Source of the DNA: Desulfuromonadaceae bacterium
Lineage (GTDB): Bacteria; Desulfobacterota; Desulfuromonadia; Desulfuromonadales; Desulfuromonadaceae
Direction: 5' to 3'
NCBI GenBank assembly: GCA_016936455.1
Contig: JAFGXV010000001.1
Coordinates: forward strand, 1 to 64,000
Length of the DNA stretch: 64,000 nt
The notes under the pieces are model-generated. The model saw only the letters and a list, made by a program, of their open reading frames with translations, ran no database searches and was not told the origin of the DNA. The first letter of the stretch is position 1. Each line of letters starts with the position of its first letter. Made by a program: the position numbers and the translations under genes. Shown in pieces: positions 16,966-23,707 of the stretch.

Positions 16966-18081
16966 TCACTCGCGCAGCAGATCGCGGGCAATGACCAGGC
17001 GCTGGATTTCCGACGTGCCCTCACCGATCTCACATACCTTGGCATCCCGGTAATAGCGCTCAACCGCAACATTTTTCAGATAACCGTAGCCACCAAAAAT
17101 CTGCACTGCTCGATCGGCACAGGCCACGGCACTGCGCGAACTGAACAGCTTGGCCTTGGCCCCGGCGATGCCGCAGGATGCCCCGGTGTCAGCCAACTGC
17201 GCGGCATGGTGCGTCAGCAGCCACGCGGCCTCGTGCTCGGTGGCCATATCCGCCAGCATCCACTGGATCGCCTGAAACTGGGCGATGGGACGACCGAACT
17301 GCTGACGCCGTTTGGCATGGCGGGTCGCGTCTTCCAGGCAGGCACGGATCAGTCCGCAGGCCAGAGCGGAAATGGCAATCCGGCCCTGATCGAGCAGGGT
17401 CAGCGCCGCACTCAGCGCTCGACCCTCTTCACCCAGGAGCGCCTGATCGGCGATCTGAACGTTTTTCAGACTCAGAGGGCAGGTATTGGAGCTGCGACAG
17501 CCCATCTTCTCCAGTGCCGGTCCCGCCTGTACGCCTGGGCTGGCCGGATCGACCAGAAAAGCACTGACGGCATTGCGCCTTTCATCGCTGGTGCGTGCCA
17601 GCACCACGTACAGCCCGGCCCAGTTCCCCTGGGTAACAAACATCTTGCGGCCATTCAACAACCATCCATCTTCGTTTTTTTCTGCCCGGCAACGGATGGA
17701 TGCGGCATCGCTGCCACTGCCTGATTCCGCCAGAGCCCAGGCGCCAAGCTTTTCCCCTCGGGCCAGATCCGGCAGATACTGTTGTTGCTGCTGTGGCGTA
17801 CCAAACCAGCGCAGATGATCACACACCAGACTGTGAGCGGCCAGCGTCAGCGCCACACCGGCATCATGGCGGGCAATCGCTTCGATCACCCGAACCAGGG
17901 TCTCACAGGAAGCGCCGCTGCCACCCAGGTCCGTCGCGATACGCAAACCGAACAACCCGTGCTCCGCCAATATCTTCAGTGCCGCGCGCGGGAAAATCCC
18001 GTCGCGGTCCCAGCGTTTACTGTGCGGAGCGAGCACGCAGCGCGCCAGTCTGTCAATGGTTTCAAAATCAAAACAGCTCAT
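16966..18081 (-). CDS. Acyl-CoA dehydrogenase family protein
   Basis: The 371-residue flavoenzyme oxidises an acyl-CoA at the alpha-beta position and passes electrons to ETF. It shows the FAD/substrate blocks AWALAESGSGSDAASIRCRA and FVTQGNWAGLYVVLA, the region RRQQFGRPIAQFQAIQWMLA, IFGGYGYLKNVAVERYYRDA, and EIGEGTSEIQRLVIARDLL with the conserved catalytic-position Glu of short-chain enzymes. Substrate chain length cannot be assigned. It overlaps the thioesterase gene by 4 bp, so the two form an operon. The nearest divergent genes are a PPOX-fold protein and a radical SAM/FabH pair. Confidence 0.92.
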   Translation of the reverse strand: MSCFDFETIDRLARCVLAPHSKRWDRDGIFPRAALKILAEHGLFGLRIATDLGGSGASCETLVRVIEAIARHDAGVALTLAAHSLVCDHLRWFGTPQQQQQYLPDLARGEKLGAWALAESGSGSDAASIRCRAEKNEDGWLLNGRKMFVTQGNWAGLYVVLARTSDERRNAVSAFLVDPASPGVQAGPALEKMGCRSSNTCPLSLKNVQIADQALLGEEGRALSAALTLLDQGRIAISALACGLIRACLEDATRHAKRRQQFGRPIAQFQAIQWMLADMATEHEAAWLLTHHAAQLADTGASCGIAGAKAKLFSSRSAVACADRAVQIFGGYGYLKNVAVERYYRDAKVCEIGEGTSEIQRLVIARDLLRE

Positions 18082-18509
18082 GGGGTCTCCTCATGCGGTT
18101 CACGTGCCAGCAGCGCCTGTTCGAGCCTGTGATAAAGAGGCTGTGGCAGAGAAACTGGCTCTCCCGCGCCATTCATCAGCAAGTGACGGGTCGAGCCCTG
18201 GGCCAGCAGCAGGCCGTCCTGGCGCAGAATGCGATAATTGAATTCGAGCAGACGTTTTTTGAAACGACCCAGGGTCGTCTCCACCGTCAGCAGGTCCTCA
18301 TAGCGTGCGGGAGCCAGGTAACGGATCTGCAGATCGGACACCACGACATAAAGCCCCTGCTCTTCCCACTGGCTGTATGGCAGCTCGAAGGCGCGCAGAA
18401 ACTCGGAGCGGCCCTCCTCGAACCAGACCGGATAATTGGCATGATGAACAATGCCCTGCGCGTCCGTCTCGGCATAGCGAACCCTGAGCTGATAGCGCTG
18501 TGTGACCAT
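18078..18509 (-). CDS. YbgC-like acyl-CoA thioesterase (hotdog fold)
   Basis: The 143-residue 4HBT-family protein has the signature VRYAETDAQGIVHHANYPVWF at about residues 9-29, with the Asp and the His-x-x-Asn-Tyr typical of the YbgC/4-hydroxybenzoyl-CoA thioesterase branch. It should hydrolyse an acyl- or aroyl-CoA in the cytoplasm. It is first in a two-gene operon with the acyl-CoA dehydrogenase. A second thioesterase of the same fold lies at 32891-33316. Confidence 0.88.
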   Translation of the reverse strand: MVTQRYQLRVRYAETDAQGIVHHANYPVWFEEGRSEFLRAFELPYSQWEEQGLYVVVSDLQIRYLAPARYEDLLTVETTLGRFKKRLLEFNYRILRQDGLLLAQGSTRHLLMNGAGEPVSLPQPLYHRLEQALLAREPHEETP

Positions 18510-18604
18510 CGAATCCTCCGAACAGAAAAATAACCTAGCGTAACAAGACGCACTTTTTTATACTGTCAGCCTTCCGCCAACCCTTTTGACCTCCGGATAT
18601 AACC

Positions 18605-19012
18605 ATGACCGGCAAGGCTCTGCAAGAATTTATCAACCAGCCCCAGCGCGTCGGCACTCTGGCAACAGCCTCGGCAGACGGACAGCCCAATTGTGCCCTG
18701 ATCGGCTCGGCCGTTCTGGAGGACAATGATCGTCTGCTGCTCGGACTGGGCAACAACCGGACGCTGCGCAACCTGAAAAACAATCCCCACGCCATCTACA
18801 GTGTTTTCGAGCCCGGGGCCAGCCTGCTCGCGTGGCAAGGAGCCCGTCTCTACCTTGAGCTGGAAACCCTCGACGAACAGGGGCCATTGTTGCAGCAAAT
18901 GATTGACCAGGTCACCCGACAGGCCGGAGCCCTCGCCGGTGGCATGATCGTCGCGGCGGTGCGCTTCAAGGTGACCGCCGTCCGTCCCCAGCTCGACAGC
19001 TGTGCGAACTGA
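18605..19012 (+). CDS. Pyridoxamine 5'-phosphate oxidase-fold (split-barrel flavin) protein
   Basis: The 135-residue protein has the PNPOx-like flavin-binding start TLATASADGQPNCALIGSAV and LLLGLGNNRTLRNLKNNPHA. Such small split-barrel proteins bind FMN, F420 or heme and act in reductive or stress functions; the real substrate is unknown. It is followed after 11 bp by the B12/radical SAM gene, so the two are probably co-transcribed. It diverges from the thioesterase-dehydrogenase pair. Confidence 0.82.
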   Translation: MTGKALQEFINQPQRVGTLATASADGQPNCALIGSAVLEDNDRLLLGLGNNRTLRNLKNNPHAIYSVFEPGASLLAWQGARLYLELETLDEQGPLLQQMIDQVTRQAGALAGGMIVAAVRFKVTAVRPQLDSCAN

Positions 19013-19023
19013 GGGCGCATATC

Positions 19024-20313
19024 ATGAAGATCTTGCTCGTCAATCCCCCCAACAGCGGTCGCAGCATCCCGGAAGAACGCTATGGCATCGACTCGCTGAA
19101 ACAGATCTTTCGCAGCGAACCGCTGGCGCTGGAGGTTTTGGCAGCAACAGTGCCCAAGCACGAGGTGGCGCTGGTCGACCTGAAAGCAGCACCCGATCAA
19201 TTTGACGAGACCCTGCACCGCTTCCAGCCTGATCTGGTGGGTTTCACGGCCATGACCTGTGAAGCGAACCGGGTCATCGAACTGGCGCGGCAGGTGCGCG
19301 AACAGTCTGCAGCCACCATCGTTGTCGGCGGCATCCACGCCAGCAATGCCCCAGAGGATTTCAACCGTCCGGAGTTCGATTACGTTGCCATCGGCCTGGG
19401 ACACGAATCCTTTCCTGAACTGATTCAGGCCCTGGAGCAACAGTCGACCACGGCTGTTGCCGGAATCGCTGCCGTGATGCCCGGCAAAGCGCTGCAGTGG
19501 AAGCCTCGCCAGCCTTCAGACCGCTACAGTCTGCAACGCAGTCCGCGCTACGACCTGACCGCTGTCTATCGCGACGCCTATTTCCTGCCCAAGCTCAATG
19601 TTCAACTCGGCTGCGTGGTCACGGCCTACGGCTGCCCCTACCAGTGCCATTTCTGCTCGATTGCCGGACAGAACAGCGGTCGCTATCTCAATCTGGACAC
19701 AGACCAGATCATTCGCGATCTGCAACAGCTTGAAGATATTCCCTTTATCCGGCTGGTTGACGCCAACAGCTTCGGCAACCCCCGGCGCGCGCAACAGCTG
19801 GCCGATCAGATCGCCGCAGCCGGCCTTCGCAAGCAGTTCCTGGCTGACGCCCGCGCCGACAGCGTCGTACGCCATCCCGGGCTGTTTGAACAATGGCGCA
19901 ACATTGGCCTGCGCTCTCTGGTTATCGGTTTCGAAGAGATATCAGACCGCCGGCTGAACCGGATGAACAAGCAGGGCAATGCTGCAGTCAATGAGCAGGC
20001 ACTCAACATCCTGAGGGATATGGGCATTACGGTGGTCGGCGATTTTATTGTCGACACCGATTACGAAGATCAGGATTTCGACCAACTTGAACGCTATATC
20101 GTCGATCATCCGATCAATTTGCCGATGCTTACGATCATGACGCCCTTGCCTGGAACGCCACTTTATGCTCAAATGCGTGGCGCCATTACCGAGCACAATC
20201 TCGACTACTACACGCTGACCAACGCGGTGGTCAAAACCGCCATGCCGGAACAGCAATTTTATACCCGCTATGCGGACCTGCTACGCACCTGTCATGCACA
20301 GGCTCGGATCTGA
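19024..20313 (+). CDS. B12-binding-domain radical SAM protein
   Basis: The 429-residue protein has an N-terminal cobalamin-binding-like Rossmann domain (MKILLVNPPNSG; VVGGIHASNAPEDF at 101-113). A radical SAM domain follows with the 4Fe-4S motif C204-PYQ-C208-HF-C211. The domain continues through DANSFGNPRRAQQLADQI and RSLVIGFEEISDRRLNRMNK, as in BchE/MiaB-like TIM barrels. Members methylate or rearrange unactivated carbons or form rings; no substrate can be assigned. The cobalamin His motif D-x-H-x-x-G is not obvious, so B12 binding may be base-off or absent. It sits between the PPOX-fold gene (11 bp) and a FabH-like synthase (91 bp), suggesting an unusual lipid or polyketide product. Confidence 0.85.
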   Translation: MKILLVNPPNSGRSIPEERYGIDSLKQIFRSEPLALEVLAATVPKHEVALVDLKAAPDQFDETLHRFQPDLVGFTAMTCEANRVIELARQVREQSAATIVVGGIHASNAPEDFNRPEFDYVAIGLGHESFPELIQALEQQSTTAVAGIAAVMPGKALQWKPRQPSDRYSLQRSPRYDLTAVYRDAYFLPKLNVQLGCVVTAYGCPYQCHFCSIAGQNSGRYLNLDTDQIIRDLQQLEDIPFIRLVDANSFGNPRRAQQLADQIAAAGLRKQFLADARADSVVRHPGLFEQWRNIGLRSLVIGFEEISDRRLNRMNKQGNAAVNEQALNILRDMGITVVGDFIVDTDYEDQDFDQLERYIVDHPINLPMLTIMTPLPGTPLYAQMRGAITEHNLDYYTLTNAVVKTAMPEQQFYTRYADLLRTCHAQARI

Positions 20314-20404
20314 TCACAGCCTCTCCTTGACCAGCAGCCTGACATCCGAGCCGCCAACAGGAACACTTCGACAGGTTCATTGACGAGAGTTCGCCAGGAG
20401 CACC

Positions 20405-21553
20405 ATGGAAGCCTATATCACCGCACTGGGCAGTTTTCTGCCCAATGAACCCGTTTCAAACGATCAGATCGAAACGGTTCTGGGTCAGGTTGGTCACCTG
20501 CCCTCGCGCAGCCGACGGCTGATTCTGCGCAACAACAAAATCCGCCAGCGCTACTACGCAATTGATCCGACAACGCGCAACGCCACACACACCAACGCCC
20601 AGCTCAGCGCCGAGGCCATCCAGCAGTTGCTGCGCAACAGTGGTCATCATCTGAGCGAAATGGAACTGCTCTGCTGCGGCACCTCCTCCCCCGATCAGAT
20701 CATGCCTGGCCACGCGTCCATGGTCCATGGTGAATTGGGCCAGTATCCATGCGAGGTCGTTTCGACCGCTGGCATCTGCGGCTGCGGCACCACAGCCCTC
20801 AAATTCGCCTGTCTGCAGGTGGCTCAGGGGGAAGCACGCCATGCCGTGGCCTGCGGGTCCGAACTGGCTTCTTCTTTCACCCGGGCGGAAATGTGTCGCA
20901 CCTTGCACAGTGAAACGGCCAAGGGTCTGAGTGACTGCCCTGAGCTGTCGTTCAATGCGGATTTTCTGCGCTGGATGCTGTCCGACGGCGCCGGCGCCAC
21001 CTGGATTGAATCACAGCCTGCCACAAGTGGAATCTCGCTGAAAGTGGAATGGATTGACCAGATTTCCTCGGCCCACGAACTGGAAACCTGCATGTATACC
21101 GGGGCAAGCAAGGACAGCCAAGGTCAGATTCACGGCTGGCGCGAAAAAGGCGATGTACACAAAGGGGACGACCAGGAGATCTTTCTGATCAAGCAGGATG
21201 TCAAACTGCTCAATGAGGAAATTGTGGCCACGGCCATTGATCGAGCCCTGCTGCCGATCATCGAAAAACGTCAGTTGGATCTCAGCACCATTGACTGGTT
21301 CCTGCCCCACTATTCCTCGGATTACTTCCGGGAGCGGCTCTATCAGCACATGGTGGCAAAAGGCGTTGCCATCCCCTACGAAAAGTGGTTTACCAATCTT
21401 GCGACCAAGGGGAACACCGGTGCCGCTTCCATCTATATCATGCTGGAAGAACTGTTTTACTCCGGCCGGCTCAAACCGGGGGAGCGATTGCTGTGCTTCG
21501 TTCCCGAAAGCGGCCGTTTCTCCATCTGTTATATGCTGCTGACGGTTGTCTAG
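20405..21553 (+). CDS. FabH-like beta-ketoacyl-ACP synthase III family protein
   Basis: The 382-residue thiolase-fold enzyme keeps a full Cys-His-Asn triad: Cys125 (STAGICGCGTTALKFA), His302 (WFLPHYSSDYF) and Asn337 (ATKGNTGAAS). At 382 residues it is about 50 longer than housekeeping FabH. Differences include the insert around 225-255 (ELETCMYTGASKDSQGQIHG), so it is probably a specialised condensing enzyme. Priming substrate and product are unknown. No fatty-acid housekeeping genes (fabD, fabG, acpP) lie nearby. The preceding radical SAM gene and PPOX-fold gene on the same strand suggest a small biosynthetic unit. A strong terminator follows. Confidence 0.85.
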   Translation: MEAYITALGSFLPNEPVSNDQIETVLGQVGHLPSRSRRLILRNNKIRQRYYAIDPTTRNATHTNAQLSAEAIQQLLRNSGHHLSEMELLCCGTSSPDQIMPGHASMVHGELGQYPCEVVSTAGICGCGTTALKFACLQVAQGEARHAVACGSELASSFTRAEMCRTLHSETAKGLSDCPELSFNADFLRWMLSDGAGATWIESQPATSGISLKVEWIDQISSAHELETCMYTGASKDSQGQIHGWREKGDVHKGDDQEIFLIKQDVKLLNEEIVATAIDRALLPIIEKRQLDLSTIDWFLPHYSSDYFRERLYQHMVAKGVAIPYEKWFTNLATKGNTGAASIYIMLEELFYSGRLKPGERLLCFVPESGRFSICYMLLTVV

Positions 21554-21579
21554 CCCCGTTTGCCTAGCCTGAACAAAAA

Positions 21580-21611
21580 AACGCCGCAGAAAGCATGCCT
21601 TCTGCGGCGTT
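21580..21611. terminator. Bidirectional terminator between the FabH-like gene and ihfB
   Basis: AACGCCGCAGAA (21580-21591) pairs perfectly with TTCTGCGGCGTT (21600-21611). T-rich sequence follows in the plus direction, and A-tracts before the stem give T-runs in the minus direction. It serves both convergent genes. Confidence 0.92.
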
Positions 21612-21646
21612 TTTATTCTATGTCCAAAGGCTGAAGTTAAACCTTC

Positions 21647-21925
21647 TCAGCTCTCGTCAACCCGCTCGCGCAGTTCCTTGCCGACCTTGAAGAAGGGCAG
21701 CTTTTTGTCTTTGACCTGAATGGCTTCGCCGGTTTTAGGATTTCGTCCGGTATAGGACTTGTAGTCCTTGACCACGAAGCTGCCAAAACCACGGATTTCG
21801 ATGCGGCCGCCCTGAACCAGTTCTTCCGTCATCGAGTCAAAGATCAGATTGACAATCTCTTCGGCACGCTTATAGGTCAGGTCTTTTTCTAAAGACAGTG
21901 CCTCAACAAGTTCCGACTTATTCAT
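21647..21925 (-). CDS. ihfB: Integration host factor/HU family subunit, beta-like
   Basis: The 92-residue nucleoid protein bends DNA. It has the family core RIEIRGFGSFVVKDYKSYTG, the arm RNPKTGE with its intercalating Pro, and KLPFFKVGKELRERV. The start MNKSELVEALS and the VVKDY pattern favour IhfB over HU, but confidence in the subunit is moderate. IHF often assists sigma-54 promoters, several of which are proposed in this window. It is monocistronic. Confidence 0.85.
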   Translation of the reverse strand: MNKSELVEALSLEKDLTYKRAEEIVNLIFDSMTEELVQGGRIEIRGFGSFVVKDYKSYTGRNPKTGEAIQVKDKKLPFFKVGKELRERVDES

Positions 21926-22015
21926 GCTTCCTCCTGCCCCCTGCCGATTTGAACTTCATGGCCGACAGCATTCACAACAAGTAACGCCCGACCATTTTAA
22001 CTCTGTTATTGCACC

Positions 22016-22043
22016 AACATACAGGATTGGAATTTTCTGTCAA
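22016..22043 (-). promoter_or_regulatory. Candidate sigma-70 promoter of ihfB
   Basis: On the minus strand TTGACA (22038-22043) and TATGTT (22016-22021) are 16 bp apart, about 90 bp upstream of the ihfB start. Confidence 0.5.
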
Positions 22044-22118
22044 CCGGTGATCCGATCCAATCGACTGAAATTTAAACAAAAAGGACCTTCAACAGCTTCC
22101 CTCCAATAACCGCTGCTC

Positions 22119-22685
22119 TCAGATCACCGTAAACGGAGAAAGCGTCCAGACAACACGCGTTTCTTTCTCATCAACATTTTCCCACTTGTGCGGCAGATGA
22201 GATTTAAACGAAAGACTGTCCCCGGGATTCAGGATATAGACATCGTCAATCACCGTCACCTTCAGCCGCCCCTGCAGCAGATAGATCAACTCGTCGCCCG
22301 GATGGTACATGTTGTGCTCACCACTCTTTCCGCCAACGGGAATCGTGCAATAAAAAGAGGTAAACTGCGGATCTCGCAAGCCCGAAGTGAACGATTCGGT
22401 AATCATGTTGCTGTTATTTTCATACACGGTTTTATCACGGTGGCCGCTACTGGTATAAACCACCTCATGAGTGGTTTTCACCTCTTCGACAAAATAATCG
22501 ATGCTTTTTTCAAAAACACGCGCCAATTTCATCAGGATTTCAACCGAAGGAATCGTCAGTCCACGCTCGACACGGGAGATCATGTTGGATGAAACCCCCG
22601 AAGACAGGGCCAACTCCTGAATCGTCATATCACTGCCCAGACGAATGGCCTTGAGTTTTTTTCCGATAATTTTACGTAACTTCAA
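22119..22685 (-). CDS. XRE-cupin transcriptional regulator, second of a tandem pair
   Basis: The 188-residue regulator has a Cro/C1-type helix-turn-helix (MTIQELALSSGVSSNMISRV, then ERGLTIPSVEILMKLA) and a C-terminal cupin domain (HNMYHPGDELIYLLQGRLKV, HLPHKW). Cupin-XRE proteins typically sense a small ligand and control amino-acid, polyamine or redox genes. I chose the TTG at 22685 with GGAG 6 bases upstream. The ATG at 22763 lies inside the preceding gene. It is a paralogue of that gene and translated from the same mRNA with an 11-bp gap. Two adjacent copies may form a heteromeric or cascade regulator. Confidence 0.85.
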   Translation of the reverse strand: MKLRKIIGKKLKAIRLGSDMTIQELALSSGVSSNMISRVERGLTIPSVEILMKLARVFEKSIDYFVEEVKTTHEVVYTSSGHRDKTVYENNSNMITESFTSGLRDPQFTSFYCTIPVGGKSGEHNMYHPGDELIYLLQGRLKVTVIDDVYILNPGDSLSFKSHLPHKWENVDEKETRVVWTLSPFTVI

Positions 22686-22695
22686 GACAGTCTCC

Positions 22696-23271
22696 TCAAG
22701 GCTGATGCTGGGCGATATCAGGAGCCGGTGCCACAATCCATAAAATCTTGGTCTGACCGGCATGGGTATTCACCCAGCGATGCGGCAGATTACCTTTAAA
22801 ACAGATGGAGTCGCCCAAGGCCAGTGAATAGCGCTGCCCTTCGATGAAAATATCCAAAGCACCCTCGACCACCATGGCAAACTCTTCCCCGACATGCACC
22901 ATGTCCCCTTCGCCGCTGTTACACCCTTTTTCAATGGTATCGTAGAAGACGGTATAACTGGGATCGCGTAACCCCTGGGTCAGACTGATAATCTGATGCT
23001 TATCCTGAAAGAAGAAGATCGGTTCTCCTTTGCCCGCCTTGGTGTGGACAACAGTAGAACCCTTTTCCGCTGCTTCGACAAAGTAGCTGATGCTCATACC
23101 AAAGGCATTGGCCAGCTTCATCAGAATCTCAACGGAGGGCGTCGTCAACCCCCGTTCGATCCGGGAAATCATATTCGACGAAACCCCGGATTTATGCGCC
23201 AACCCCTCGATGGTCATGTCGTTTTTCAGCCGCATCGTCTTGAGCTTTTTGCCAATCAGTTCCTTAACCAT
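22696..23271 (-). CDS. XRE-cupin transcriptional regulator, first of a tandem pair
   Basis: The 191-residue regulator has the helix-turn-helix MTIEGLAHKSGVSSNMISRI, then ERGLTTPSVEILMKLA. Its cupin domain contains VHVGEEFAMVVEGALDIFI and NLPHRWVNTH. The DNA-binding helices are nearly identical to those of the downstream paralogue, so both may recognise the same operator. The ATG follows GAGGAAATGCT. A promoter with a 15-bp palindrome lies directly upstream, which suggests autoregulation. The ligand is unknown. Confidence 0.87.
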   Translation of the reverse strand: MVKELIGKKLKTMRLKNDMTIEGLAHKSGVSSNMISRIERGLTTPSVEILMKLANAFGMSISYFVEAAEKGSTVVHTKAGKGEPIFFFQDKHQIISLTQGLRDPSYTVFYDTIEKGCNSGEGDMVHVGEEFAMVVEGALDIFIEGQRYSLALGDSICFKGNLPHRWVNTHAGQTKILWIVAPAPDIAQHQP

Positions 23272-23300
23272 AGCATTTCCTCAAAGCAATAAAATGATGT

Positions 23301-23315
23301 TTTAGCATCGCTAAA
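23301..23315. promoter_or_regulatory. Palindromic operator candidate for the XRE-cupin pair
   Basis: TTTAGC-ATC-GCTAAA is a perfect 6-3-6 dyad centred 37 bp upstream of the first XRE ATG. On the minus strand it lies just downstream of a TTGACA at 23323-23328, within the spacer and -10 region. Binding there would block RNA polymerase. Confidence 0.55.
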
Positions 23316-23570
23316 TATCAGTTGTCAATCAAGCAGAGAAAACCAATGGCGGATACAGCAGTTTAAAAACACCGTAATAGCATTTAAAACATGTCCGCAA
23401 AATTCAGCTGAACGGAATCCGCGGTTTGACTGCACAACAGCAATGATGTTCAGTTTTTTGGCAGCAAAAGCACGACAGGAGTTAGACAAGAAAGGAATAT
23501 CGCTTGAAGAAACGATCTATTTATCTAGAATAAAAGGATTTTTTTCACAAAACTACCTACAAATAATTTA
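23316..23570. other. Intergenic stretch between the XRE operon and the candidate sRNA
   Basis: This AT-rich region of about 250 bp holds no convincing coding frame. It contains the upstream part of the XRE promoter on the left. It could also hold activator sites for the -24/-12 promoter at 23572-23585, but I see no clear enhancer palindrome. Confidence 0.5.
23323..23328 (-). promoter_or_regulatory. -35 element of the XRE-cupin operon
   Basis: The minus-strand TTGACA is perfect. The best -10-like hexamers at 17-18 bp (CTAAAA or TAAAAC, about 23300-23305) are weak and overlap the palindrome, which fits a repressible promoter. Confidence 0.4.
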
Positions 23571-23586
23571 CGGCACGGTAGCTGCA
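23571..23586 (+). promoter_or_regulatory. Candidate sigma-54 (-24/-12) promoter for a small RNA
   Basis: CGGCACGGTAGCTGCA matches the -24/-12 consensus TGGCACG-N4-TTGCA except at the first base of each element. The invariant GG (23572-23573) and GC (23584-23585) are exactly 10 bases apart. Transcription would begin near 23597. Confidence 0.5.
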
Positions 23587-23596
23587 TAGCATAAAG

Positions 23597-23675
23597 TCAA
23601 AGGAACCTACCAGGCTTCCTACTGTCTCTTTTAGCCCCGGCGCACTCCTCCTCCTTGGCCCGGGGCTATTTTTTT
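23597..23675 (+). ncRNA. Candidate intergenic small RNA with CCUCC-rich terminator loop
   Basis: A transcript of about 79 nt is predicted, from the -24/-12 promoter to a T7 run. The 5' part folds as AGGAACC-TACCA-GGCTTCCT (one bulged C). A single-stranded linker follows. The 3' hairpin is TAGCCCCGG/CCGGGGCTA (23632-23640, 23660-23668) with a 19-base loop containing CTCCTCCTCC. C-rich loops can pair with Shine-Dalgarno sequences, so an antisense regulator of translation is likely if the RNA exists. No plus-strand gene lies upstream, so the terminator needs some such transcript. The neighbouring genes on both sides are on the minus strand. Confidence 0.5.
23632..23675 (+). terminator. Plus-strand intrinsic terminator
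   Basis: A 9-bp GC-rich stem is followed by seven T on the plus strand only. The minus-strand side has TAAAAGAG after the stem, so it is not an mtaB terminator. Confidence 0.75.
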
Positions 23676-23707
23676 ATCTGCGGCTTTCGCCCCTGCTAAA
23701 ATTCTTT

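Noticed and set aside
23632-23668. Hairpin as the mtaB terminator
   Set aside because: On the minus strand no T-run follows the stem; the T7 lies on the plus strand.
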